NCBI GenBank assembly: GCA_903865885.1
Contig: CAIPLJ010000071.1
Span: 1 to 33,085 of the forward strand
DNA from: an uncultured Actinomycetes bacterium
Lineage (GTDB): Bacteria > Actinomycetota > Actinomycetes > Nanopelagicales > Nanopelagicaceae
Direction: 5' to 3'
DNA length: 33,085 nt
Part shown: piece by piece, positions 8,689-17,407 of the stretch
Position numbering within the stretch: position 1 is the stretch's first letter
How the letters are laid out: every line of letters begins with the position of its first letter
Notes under the pieces: generated by a model
The model's input: the letters and a program-made list of their open reading frames with translations, nothing else
The model's database searches: none
What the model was told of the DNA's origin: nothing
Translations under genes and position numbers: made by a program

Positions 8689-10172
8689 TGACAAAGACAG
8701 TTAAGGGACCCACGGATCACGTCGTCGTAGTTGGCGCAGGTCTAGGTGGACTCAGCGCAGCTCTTCGCCTAGCGGGTGCTGGTCGCAAAGTCACTGTGAT
8801 TGAACGTGAATCTGTACCAGGTGGTCGTAACGGTCTTCTCAATAAGAATGGCTATTCATTCGATACAGGCCCAACAGTTTTAACAATGCCATCACTGATT
8901 CAAGATGCATTCTCATGTGTTGGAGAAGATATGAAGGATTGGCTTGAACTCATGCCGCTTTCACCTTTGTATCGCGCCTTCTATGCAGATGGCTCACAGA
9001 TTGATGTCCATGCAAATACAGCGCAGATGGAAGAAGAGATTCGCGAAAAGGTTTCTCCTGAAGAAGCCATGGGCTATCGCAAGTATGTAGAGTTTGTTAC
9101 CAAGCTCTATAAGTACGAGATGCATGACTTCATCGATAAGAACATCGATTCACCTCTGAATCTTTTGACTCCTAACTTGGCTCGCTTGATTGCTCTCGGC
9201 GGCTTTAGACACTTGCAGCCAAAGGTCAATCAATACCTCAAAGATCCACGTCTTCAAAAGGTGTATTCATTCCAAGCAATGTATGCCGGTGTCAGCCCAC
9301 AGCAAGCTCTAGCAATTTACGCAGTCATTGCCTATATGGATTCAGTCAACGGAGTCTTCTTCCCTAAGGGCGGAATGCATGCAGTACCTCGCGCACTTGC
9401 AGCAGCAGCAACCAAGCACGGCGTTGAATTTAAATACAACACGACAGTCACTGCTCTTGATAAGCAGAATGGCCGCGTCAAAGCAGTGCTGACAAATACT
9501 GGCGAACGTATTGAATGCGATGTTGTAGTCATGAACCCAGATCTACCTGTCGTGTGGCGTGACTTGCTGGGTAAGACACCACTGAATATCAAGCGCCTGA
9601 ATTACTCTCCATCATGTGCAACTCTCTTGGTCGGATCTTCCAAAAAGTATGACCACGTCGCGCATCACAATATTCACTTCGGCGAGTCTTGGGATGGCGT
9701 ATTTGATGAACTTATCAATAAGAAGATTCTGATGACTGACCCATCTGTTTTGGTTACAGTTCCAACTCATGACGATCCAACACTTGCACCTGCTGGAAAG
9801 CAGTCTTATTACATCTTGTACCCAACCCCGAACTTGGATGCAGATATCGATTGGACCAAGCAGGCAAAGCCATATCGCGATCACATGATTAAGACACTTG
9901 AAGATCGCGGTTATGAAGGCTTTGGTGACTCGATTGAAACTGAAGTTATGACTACTCCCCTTGATTGGCAAGCACAAGGTATGGAGCGCGGTGCACCATT
10001 TGCTAGCGCACATACCTTCTTCCAGACAGGACCCTTTAGACCGCGCAATATGGCGGCAGGATTTGAGAACGTTGTCTTTGCCGGCAGCGGCACTCAACCT
10101 GGCGTTGGTGTACCGATGGTTCTTATCTCAGGTCGCTTAGCGGCAGAGCGCATTGTGGGTCCGGTTAAATAG
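8688..10172 (+). CDS. crtI: Phytoene desaturase
   Basis: VVVVGAGLGGLSAALRLAGAGRKVTVIERESVPGGRNG, SFDTGPTVLTMPSLI, FPKGGMHAVPRAL, AGSGTQPGVGVPMVLISGRLAAERI. TAATG overlap with the crtE stop. Confidence 0.95.
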   Translation: MTKTVKGPTDHVVVVGAGLGGLSAALRLAGAGRKVTVIERESVPGGRNGLLNKNGYSFDTGPTVLTMPSLIQDAFSCVGEDMKDWLELMPLSPLYRAFYADGSQIDVHANTAQMEEEIREKVSPEEAMGYRKYVEFVTKLYKYEMHDFIDKNIDSPLNLLTPNLARLIALGGFRHLQPKVNQYLKDPRLQKVYSFQAMYAGVSPQQALAIYAVIAYMDSVNGVFFPKGGMHAVPRALAAAATKHGVEFKYNTTVTALDKQNGRVKAVLTNTGERIECDVVVMNPDLPVVWRDLLGKTPLNIKRLNYSPSCATLLVGSSKKYDHVAHHNIHFGESWDGVFDELINKKILMTDPSVLVTVPTHDDPTLAPAGKQSYYILYPTPNLDADIDWTKQAKPYRDHMIKTLEDRGYEGFGDSIETEVMTTPLDWQAQGMERGAPFASAHTFFQTGPFRPRNMAAGFENVVFAGSGTQPGVGVPMVLISGRLAAERIVGPVK

Positions 10173-11051
10173 ATGGATGCAGCACTTGCAGCATCGTATG
10201 CAGAGTGCAAACGATTAAATTCGTTGCATGGAAAGACATATTACTTAGCAACACTGCTGCTGCCGAAGAATAAGCGTCCTTACGTACATGCTCTCTACGG
10301 TTTTGCGCGATACGCCGATGAAATTGTGGATGACTTGGCTTCAACGCTTTCTCCCAGCGAGAAAGCAGACGCACTTCGCACATGGAGCACAGGTGTACTT
10401 GCAGATTTAAAGGCTGGGACAAGCACCGACCATATTGGTCGCGCGCTTGTCGATACAGCGCACACCTTTGATATTCCACATCAACATTTCGTCGATTTTC
10501 TCCATTCGATGGAGATGGATCTGACCGTTACCGAATATCAGACCTATGAAGATTTACTTGAGTACGTCTATGGATCAGCTGCAGTCATCGGCCTTGAGAT
10601 GGTTCCTGTTCTGGGATATTCCGATCAACGCGCATTTGAGGCTGCAAAGAAGTTGGGTATCGCATTCCAGCTAGCCAACTTCATTCGCGATGTCGGCGAA
10701 GACCTTGATCGAGGTCGTGTCTATTTGCCGCTACAAGAATTGGCTCAATTTGGCGTTGATCGTGCGATGCTTGAACGCCGCGTATTAACTCCTGAAATTG
10801 TTGCAGCTCTTAAGTTCCAAATAGCTCGCGTTCGACGATTACAATGCGAATCAGATGTCGGTATTGATTTTCTCGATAAACAATCACGTCCATGCATCCG
10901 GGCAGCCAGCGAGCTCTATTGCGGAATCGTCGATGAAGTCGAAGCAATCGGTTATGACATCTTCAATAAACGAGCAAAGACTTCAACTGCTCGCCGCGCA
11001 CGCGTTGCGGGCCGTGCCTATATTCAAGCAATAGCAGCCCGTATTCGCTAA
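10173..11051 (+). CDS. crtB: Phytoene synthase
   Basis: KTYYLATLLLPKNKRPYVHALYGFARYADEIVDD and LGIAFQLANFIRDVGEDLDRGRVYLP (squalene/phytoene synthase signatures). Confidence 0.95.
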   Translation: MDAALAASYAECKRLNSLHGKTYYLATLLLPKNKRPYVHALYGFARYADEIVDDLASTLSPSEKADALRTWSTGVLADLKAGTSTDHIGRALVDTAHTFDIPHQHFVDFLHSMEMDLTVTEYQTYEDLLEYVYGSAAVIGLEMVPVLGYSDQRAFEAAKKLGIAFQLANFIRDVGEDLDRGRVYLPLQELAQFGVDRAMLERRVLTPEIVAALKFQIARVRRLQCESDVGIDFLDKQSRPCIRAASELYCGIVDEVEAIGYDIFNKRAKTSTARRARVAGRAYIQAIAARIR

Positions 11052-11139
11052 AGTTCTATCCAACGGGAGCCATAGTGGCTGAGAGGACTTCACATTGAAG
11101 TCGACCGTCTGACTGGTCCGGTAATGCGGATCTAGAATT
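11052..11139 (+). ncRNA. TPP riboswitch (THI element) upstream of a PnuC-family gene
   Basis: AACGGGAGCC-ATAGT-GGCTGAGAGG ... GACCGTCTGAC ... TCCGGTAATGCGGA. Stems fold by eye: P1 AGTTCTA/TAGAATT (11052-58/11133-39, one G-U), P2 ACGG/CCGT, P3 AGCC/GGCT with CTGAGA, hairpin ACTTCA/TGAAGT, P5 TCCG/CGGA. Confidence 0.87.
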
Positions 11140-11149
11140 GAGGTTCAGT

Positions 11150-11740
11150 ATGTTTTCCATATTTTTTACAGCATGGGGTTACGACGTTTCCTATCTTGAA
11201 TTCGTTGCATCGGTGGTTTCATTTGTTGGTGTTGCTCTGGGTATTACCGCAAAGCGCATCACATGGCCATGGTGGGGAATTAGCAGCCTGCTTTACGGGA
11301 TTTTCTTCTTGCAGTACAAGCTCTATGCAAGTGCTGCACTACAAATTGTTTTTATTCTTGCAGCAATAGCAGGTTGGTATGGGTGGGAACCAACGGGTGC
11401 AAAACCTGGCCCCTTTAAGAATAAATATCGTATGTACACAATCACAGCCATTCTGATATCAACTCTTGCCCTTGGACCAGTACTGAAATGGTTAGGAGCT
11501 GCATCAACATATGTCGATGCAATACTCTTCTTTGGTTCGGTTGCTGCACAAATATTGATGGTCTACGAGAAGTATGACAATTGGCCAATGTGGCTTGTAG
11601 TGGACGGCGGATACACAGCACTCTATGCATCACAGGGGCTACTCTTTACAACGCTGCTCTATGTGGCATTTACCGCTATGGCAGCGCTGGGATGGAGTAC
11701 TTGGTATGGATCTCATCGCCGCGCTATCCGATCTCTGTAA
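11150..11740 (+). CDS. PnuC-family vitamin transporter, probably thiamine-specific (PnuT)
   Basis: ITWPWWGISSLLYGIFFLQYKLYASAALQIVFILAAIAGWYGW and NWPMWLVVDGGYTALYASQGLLFTTLLYVAF are PnuC-like; TPP riboswitch directly upstream. ATG at 11150 with GAGG at 11140-11143. Confidence 0.85.
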   Translation: MFSIFFTAWGYDVSYLEFVASVVSFVGVALGITAKRITWPWWGISSLLYGIFFLQYKLYASAALQIVFILAAIAGWYGWEPTGAKPGPFKNKYRMYTITAILISTLALGPVLKWLGAASTYVDAILFFGSVAAQILMVYEKYDNWPMWLVVDGGYTALYASQGLLFTTLLYVAFTAMAALGWSTWYGSHRRAIRSL

Positions 11741-12242
11741 ATCAACGAGACAACCCGTCATCGCAATTGATGGACCGGCGGGTGCTGGAAAGACAACTCT
11801 TGCTCACGACATCAAACTCGCCCTGGCTCAGAGTTACTCCATTACTGAAATTCATATGGATGATCTGTATGACGGTTGGGATAACGCATTGACATCACAG
11901 CTCTCTGATGTGCTCACACATCTGGTTGCTGCACATAAAAAATCCTTGCCCATCTCACTATCGAGCTATGACTGGCTTGCGCAAGCATTCAGGTCAGCAA
12001 TAGAGTTAGAAAAATCAGAACTCTTGATCATCGAAGGTGTCGGTAGTGGGCAAAAGGCAATTCGAGATTCTTTGACTGCGCTCATCTGGATAGATATTAA
12101 AGATACAGAGGGATTGGCTAGGGTTTTACAACGTGATGGAATTGAAATTGAGAACCAAATGAGAAAGTGGCTCACTACCCAAGAGCAACACTTTGCCGTC
12201 GAAGGTACTCAGAACGCGGCTGATTTCGTACTCACTAACTAG
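11706..12242 (+). CDS. P-loop NTP-binding kinase (uridine kinase-like)
   Basis: Walker A IAIDGPAGAGKTTLAHDI; EIHMDDLYDGWDNAL; LLIIEGVGSGQKA. Overlaps the 3' end of the PnuC-like gene by 35 nt. Confidence 0.75.
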   Translation: MDLIAALSDLCKSTRQPVIAIDGPAGAGKTTLAHDIKLALAQSYSITEIHMDDLYDGWDNALTSQLSDVLTHLVAAHKKSLPISLSSYDWLAQAFRSAIELEKSELLIIEGVGSGQKAIRDSLTALIWIDIKDTEGLARVLQRDGIEIENQMRKWLTTQEQHFAVEGTQNAADFVLTN

Positions 12243-12252
12243 AATTCGGGAT

Positions 12253-14163
12253 ATGTCTGACCTTACTGGCGAGCTCATTGATGGGCGCTATCAGCTCATT
12301 CGCCAGATGGCTACCGGTGGAATGGCGAGTATCTACGAGGCACTCGACACTCGACTCGATCGAAAAGTCGCAGTCAAAATCATGCACTCACACCTTGCGC
12401 AAGATGAGCAATTTGTAGAACGGTTTATTCGCGAAGCAAAGGCTGCCGCTGCCTTATCTCATCCCAATATCGTTGCAGTGCAAGATCAAGGTTGGAATCA
12501 AAATGGAACTCCAGCAATCTTTCTCGTAATGGAAATGATTGATGGCCATACTCTTCGCGAATACCTCAACGAACAAGGCAAGCTATCGACTAAAGATGGA
12601 ATTAAGTTTCTGCTACCTGTACTGAGTGCGCTCTCTGCGGCTCATAAGATTGGCATCGTCCATCGAGATATTAAGCCTGAGAATATTTTGATCTCTAAAG
12701 AGGGCCGCATCAAAATCGCAGATTTCGGTCTTGCTAAGGGTCCCTTGATAGGTGGAACCCTGACAGCTGAATCAAGCGTCATTCTTGGAAGCGTTTCATA
12801 CCTCTCCCCTGAACAAGTTCAACGAGGTGTCGCAGATTCTCGAAGCGATATCTACTCAATTGGAATTACTGCATTTGAAATTTTCACTGGGAAGAAGCCA
12901 TTTGAAGGCGATGCTCCGATTCAAATTGCCTATATGCACGTTAACAATCGAGTCCCTCGTGTAAGTACATTGGTTTCAGAAATCCCTGAAAACCTTGACG
13001 AGTTAATTTTCCAAGCAACGAGCGTAAATCCGGATGAAAGACCTCGTGATGCAACTGCGTTCTACGACAAACTTTCTGCAATAAACCTCTCTCTCAACCC
13101 AAAAGAGAACCAACTCAGCCTTGAACTTGATATCCCTATCGAACCGATGCGCCCAAAGAGTGCGCGCAAATCTCTTCGCAAGAAAGTTCAAGAGCTCACT
13201 GCAGCGATACCAGTCCCTTCTATTACGCCTAAAGCTAAAGAGACAACTCAAGAGATTGCAAAGCGAAAGAAAGCAAGTAAGCGCGTACGTCGCAACCGCA
13301 AGGTGGCACTCGTTCTTGCAGTTGGAGTAGGAATTCTTGGGTGGTATTTACTTATTGGTCCTGGCTCTCGAGTCGTTGTTCCATCCACAATCGGTGCTAC
13401 CCAGAGTGAAGTTACTGCAGCTCTCTCTCCGCTCGGACTGACTTCGGTGGTGAGCGAGCAGCAATTTAGTGAAGATATTGCGCAAGGTCTTGTCATCCAG
13501 TCGCTTCCACAAGGTGGAGGTCGCGTTGATCAAGGAGGCGTAGTTAAACTCATCATTTCTAAAGGTCCAGAGCGATATCTGCTTCCATCGATTTCCGGCC
13601 TTACTCCTGATGCAGCGGTCAAAGTTCTTTCAAAATTTCCAATTTCTTTGCAGCCAAACTCTGAAGAGTTCACCGCTAAAGTTCCAAAGGGCTATGTCAT
13701 CGATTCCAATCCACCTGCTGGTGAGAAGGTGAAGCGCGATGCACTTGTCGTAATTCGCGTCTCTAAAGGCATCGAGCAGATTGCACTTACTTCCTATATC
13801 GGCAAAAGCTCTGATCAAGCACTCAATGAATTGCAATCCGCCGGATTTAACGTAGTTTCAACATATGGGTTTAGCGAAACACAACTTGCTGGTGAAGTAA
13901 TTTCTCAGAAACCTGCGGGAGGTGGCACTGCCGATAAAGGCGCAAAGATCACGTTGGTGATTTCAAAGGGAACGCAATTCGCCTACATCCCTAATCTCTT
14001 CTCGATTGAAGAAGGTAAAGCAGTCCAATCTCTCAAGGATCTCGATCTCAAAGTTGTCGTGAAAAAGATTGGTAAAAAGAGCGTTAAAAAGGTGACAAGT
14101 ATTTCACCGAAGGTTGGAAGCAAGGTTAAACGTGGCAGTACTGTGACCATCACAGTAGGGTAG
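12253..14163 (+). CDS. PknB-type serine/threonine protein kinase with four extracellular PASTA repeats
   Basis: RYQLIRQMATGGMASIYEALDTRLDRKVAVKIM, VHRDIKPENIL, KIADFGLAKG; TM VALVLAVGVGILGWYLLI; four PASTA-like repeats ending KLIISKG, VVIRVSKG, ITLVISKG and VTITVG. Confidence 0.95.
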   Translation: MSDLTGELIDGRYQLIRQMATGGMASIYEALDTRLDRKVAVKIMHSHLAQDEQFVERFIREAKAAAALSHPNIVAVQDQGWNQNGTPAIFLVMEMIDGHTLREYLNEQGKLSTKDGIKFLLPVLSALSAAHKIGIVHRDIKPENILISKEGRIKIADFGLAKGPLIGGTLTAESSVILGSVSYLSPEQVQRGVADSRSDIYSIGITAFEIFTGKKPFEGDAPIQIAYMHVNNRVPRVSTLVSEIPENLDELIFQATSVNPDERPRDATAFYDKLSAINLSLNPKENQLSLELDIPIEPMRPKSARKSLRKKVQELTAAIPVPSITPKAKETTQEIAKRKKASKRVRRNRKVALVLAVGVGILGWYLLIGPGSRVVVPSTIGATQSEVTAALSPLGLTSVVSEQQFSEDIAQGLVIQSLPQGGGRVDQGGVVKLIISKGPERYLLPSISGLTPDAAVKVLSKFPISLQPNSEEFTAKVPKGYVIDSNPPAGEKVKRDALVVIRVSKGIEQIALTSYIGKSSDQALNELQSAGFNVVSTYGFSETQLAGEVISQKPAGGGTADKGAKITLVISKGTQFAYIPNLFSIEEGKAVQSLKDLDLKVVVKKIGKKSVKKVTSISPKVGSKVKRGSTVTITVG

Positions 14164-14167
14164 GCAA

Positions 14168-15031
14168 ATGTCTCAAACCACAAAGAAACCTCGCATCGGT
14201 GCTCACACTCCCACATCTGGCGGTATGGCAAAGCGTTCGATTGCCTATGCAGAGTTAACGCAAGCAGAAGCAATTCAAGTTTTCACATCTAATCCACGTG
14301 GTTGGGCGATGCCTGAAACTAATCATGAAGCCGATGCCATTTTCCGTGAAAAAGCTGAAGCACTTGATATTGAGACCTATGTACACGCTCCTTTTCTCAT
14401 CAACTTAGGTTCACCTACGGAAGAGACATACAAGAATTCACTTGCCTCAACTGCCTACTCACTCAAGCGCGGACAAGAAATAGGTGCACTTGGTGTTGTC
14501 GTTCACACTGGCTCTGCCGTAAAGGAAGATAACGTCGACAATGCATGGAAACAGATTAAGAAAGGCGTCATGCCTATTCTTGAAGCCCTCGATGATGATG
14601 CGCCATATCTTCTGCTTGAACCAACAGCAGGCCAAGGTCAATCACTGGTCAAGCGCCTTGAGGATTTAGAGAATTACCTCAAAGCTCTCGAATACCACCC
14701 AAAAGTCGGCATCTGTCTTGATACCTGCCACGTCTTTGCAGCAGGTCATGACATTGCGAAAAAGGGCGGGATGAAAGAGACGCTCGATCTCTTAGTTCAA
14801 GTCGCTGGCATTGAACGTATTCAACTTATCCACGCCAATGACTCGATGGATGTATGTGGTGCGCTGAAAGATCGCCACCAAAATATTGGTAAGGGTTTTA
14901 TCGGCGTCGATCCATTTGCAGAACTTCTCAAGCACCCTGCTGTCGCAAATGCGCCTCTCATTCTTGAAACTCCTGGAATGGAACCAGAACATGGTGAGGA
15001 AATTGCTCTCTTAAAGAAGTTGCGTGGATGA
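14168..15031 (+). CDS. nfo: Deoxyribonuclease IV (endonuclease IV, AP endonuclease)
   Basis: IGAHTPTSGG, YVHAPFLINLGSPTEETYKNS, GVVVHTGS, LLLEPTAGQG, GICLDTCHVFAAGHDI, IHANDSMDVCGALKDRHQNIGKGFIG. Confidence 0.93.
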   Translation: MSQTTKKPRIGAHTPTSGGMAKRSIAYAELTQAEAIQVFTSNPRGWAMPETNHEADAIFREKAEALDIETYVHAPFLINLGSPTEETYKNSLASTAYSLKRGQEIGALGVVVHTGSAVKEDNVDNAWKQIKKGVMPILEALDDDAPYLLLEPTAGQGQSLVKRLEDLENYLKALEYHPKVGICLDTCHVFAAGHDIAKKGGMKETLDLLVQVAGIERIQLIHANDSMDVCGALKDRHQNIGKGFIGVDPFAELLKHPAVANAPLILETPGMEPEHGEEIALLKKLRG

Positions 15032-15888
15032 GTTCTTCGCACGCAGTCAAAATGCGGATTGCTCCTTGGGCTCTTCTCTCAGTGTCAGCAGCTTGGGGAA
15101 TGGCCTTTGTTGTGATGAAGGATGCAATCGAGCGACAGAGCGTCAATAACTTTCTCTTTACTCGCTTCTCTCTGGCAGTAATTGTCATGGTGGCTCTCAA
15201 ACCTCAGGTACTAAAACAATTAAACCGAGGGCTCATTCTGCGCGCTGGCTCTGCTGGAATTTTTCTAGGACTCGGTTATATCTTCCAAACATTTGGATTG
15301 GCGCGAACAGGTGCCGCCATTGCTGGTTTTGTTACCGGTCTCTACGTTGTCTTTACGCCGCTGCTTGCATACTTCTTTCTCAAAGAGCGCCTCACCAAAT
15401 TGATTTGGGCCTGCGTATTGCTTGCAACGATCGGCCTTGGCTTGCTTTCCATTCATGGCTTCTCCGTTGGAATTGGAGAGATGCTTGTACTTGCAAGTGC
15501 TTTCTTCTTCGGCGCACACATCATCGCCTTAGGAAAATGGTCTTCAGGCCGCGATGCATATGCGATGACAGTGGTGCAGCTTGCAATGTGCGCGCTCTTA
15601 TCAGGAATTGCATCAATACCTGGTGGCTATTCAGCTCCCCCTGATTCTGGCGTCTGGGCAGTTGTCATCTTCACTGCGGTAATCTGCACAGCGATTGCAT
15701 TCGTTGTACAAACGTGGTCTCAGGCTCATATGACTACGTCGAAGGTAGCTGTCATCCTTACAATGGAAGTCGTCTTTGCTGCGATCTTCGCAATCATCTT
15801 TGGTGGTGAACACTTGACCCTGCAGGCTACTCTTGGAGGACTTATGGTGCTCACAGCTATGTTCATCATTGTTCTCAAGGAGAATTAA
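15028..15888 (+). CDS. EamA/DMT superfamily transporter
   Basis: About ten hydrophobic segments; AAWGMAFVVMKDAIE, TGLYVVFTPLLAYFFLKERL; ATGA overlap with nfo. Confidence 0.85.
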   Translation: MSSSHAVKMRIAPWALLSVSAAWGMAFVVMKDAIERQSVNNFLFTRFSLAVIVMVALKPQVLKQLNRGLILRAGSAGIFLGLGYIFQTFGLARTGAAIAGFVTGLYVVFTPLLAYFFLKERLTKLIWACVLLATIGLGLLSIHGFSVGIGEMLVLASAFFFGAHIIALGKWSSGRDAYAMTVVQLAMCALLSGIASIPGGYSAPPDSGVWAVVIFTAVICTAIAFVVQTWSQAHMTTSKVAVILTMEVVFAAIFAIIFGGEHLTLQATLGGLMVLTAMFIIVLKEN

Positions 15889-15891
15889 GCA

Positions 15892-16929
15892 ATGGCAATA
15901 GACCTTCGCTCAGATACCGTCACTAAACCCAGCGCTGCAATGCGACATGCGATGGCCTCTGCTGAAGTCGGCGATGATGTCTATGGGGACGATCCCACTG
16001 TTAACTCACTTGAAGAACGCGTTGCTGCAATGTTTGGCCACGAGGCCGGACTCTTTGCACCTACTGGTTCACTGGCTAATCAATTAGCTATCCGCACTTT
16101 AGTTAAACCAGGTGAAGAACTTCTCGTTGAAACCCGCGGACATATCGTTCGCGCAGAACTGGGAGCCGCTGCTGCATTTAGCGGAATCACCACTCGTACA
16201 TGGCCATCTGTTGATGGGCTCTTAAAAGCAGAAGATCCACTAGCGATCGCCCATGAAAATGCCGGTCCTTACTTGGTGTCAACAAAAGCAATTGCTGTCG
16301 AAAATACTCACAACTTTGGTGGCGGAACAGTGCAGCCAATTGAGGAAATTGCAAAACTTTCATCTGCAGCTCGCGCCCGAGGAATCGCAATGCATCTCGA
16401 TGGTGCTCGAATCTGGAATGCACACGTGGCATCTGGTGTCTCATTTACTGAATATGGAAAGCACTTCGACACCATCAGCGTCTGTCTTTCAAAGGGCCTT
16501 GGTGCGCCAATCGGATCTGTGATGATATCTAGCAAAGAGCGCGTGGCCGATGCTCGCATTTGGCGCAAACGATATGGCGCAGGTATGCGACAGGTCGGAA
16601 TCATCGCAGCTGCTGCGCATTACGCACTGGATCACAATATTGCCCGCCTTGCTGAAGATCACGCGCGTGCCAAAAAAATTGCTGTGGCACTTGCTGCCTT
16701 GGACTCATCACTGATTGATCCAGCGAAGGTGCATACAAATATTGTTGGGCTCGAGCTGTCAAAGATTGGTATCACCGCATCCGAACTGACATCTCGCTGC
16801 AAAGAAACCGGTCTATGGATTAGTGCGTTAGGTCCACATTACGCACGCCTTGTAACGCATTTAGATTTCGATGATGCTCAATGCGATGAAGCAATAAATA
16901 TTTTAAAGCGCACCCTCGTGGTGAAGTAA
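15892..16929 (+). CDS. Low-specificity L-threonine aldolase (PLP, beta-eliminating lyase fold)
   Basis: IDLRSDTVTKPSAAMRHAMASAEVGDDVYGDDPTVNSLEERVAAMFGHEAGLFAPTGSLANQLAI; AVENTHNFGGGTV; MHLDGARIWNA; SVCLSKGLGAPIGSV. Confidence 0.93.
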   Translation: MAIDLRSDTVTKPSAAMRHAMASAEVGDDVYGDDPTVNSLEERVAAMFGHEAGLFAPTGSLANQLAIRTLVKPGEELLVETRGHIVRAELGAAAAFSGITTRTWPSVDGLLKAEDPLAIAHENAGPYLVSTKAIAVENTHNFGGGTVQPIEEIAKLSSAARARGIAMHLDGARIWNAHVASGVSFTEYGKHFDTISVCLSKGLGAPIGSVMISSKERVADARIWRKRYGAGMRQVGIIAAAAHYALDHNIARLAEDHARAKKIAVALAALDSSLIDPAKVHTNIVGLELSKIGITASELTSRCKETGLWISALGPHYARLVTHLDFDDAQCDEAINILKRTLVVK

Positions 16930-17397
16930 CCACTCTTTTCTATTTAGCCCATACGCATAATTTCCAAGAGCGCCGCCAGTCTTAACGATGCGGTGGCATG
17001 GCACTACAAGAACTATTGCATTCTTTGCGCACGCACTTCCAGCAGCGCGAACTGCGGCAGGACTTCCTGCGCGATCTGCTAATTCACCATATGAAATCAC
17101 GGAGCCAGGTTTTATCTTTTTCATCGCCTTCCAGGCTGCTTGAGAAAAGTGTGCTCCAGGTTGTCGGACTTGAATGGCATTGATTGCCGAGATATCGCCA
17201 TCAAAGTAGTCGATGATGAGATCTGAAATGACAGGAATCTTTGATACAGATTTAATTTCGCGCTCTGAATCCTCGGCGCTCAAACTCTCTTTCAGCGCTT
17301 TGAGAGTTGAGAGATTTGCTCCGAGGAGGATGTGTTCATCAGCAATCAGATTGAGATTACCGATTGGTGTTGAAATGCTGGTTAAAAGCAAGGTCAC
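16903..17397 (-). CDS. ogt: Methylated-DNA--[protein]-cysteine S-methyltransferase
   Basis: YGELADRAGSPAAVRAAGSACAKNAIVLVVPCHRIVKTGGALGNYAYGLNRKEWLLHHE with PCHR active site. GTG start at 17397 (VTLLLTSISTPIG) proposed. Confidence 0.92.
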   Translation of the reverse strand: MTLLLTSISTPIGNLNLIADEHILLGANLSTLKALKESLSAEDSEREIKSVSKIPVISDLIIDYFDGDISAINAIQVRQPGAHFSQAAWKAMKKIKPGSVISYGELADRAGSPAAVRAAGSACAKNAIVLVVPCHRIVKTGGALGNYAYGLNRKEWLLHHEGAL

Positions 17398-17407
17398 GCT
17401 AACTAAG

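Noticed and set aside
9612-10097. 161-aa minus-strand ORF inside crtI
   Set aside because: Antisense to a confidently identified desaturase, with no recognisable domain; a shadow ORF.
11138-11149. TTG start for the PnuC-like gene as in the ORF track
   Set aside because: The TTG at 11138-11140 overlaps the 3' strand of riboswitch stem P1 (11133-11139); ATG at 11150 has GAGG at a suitable distance.
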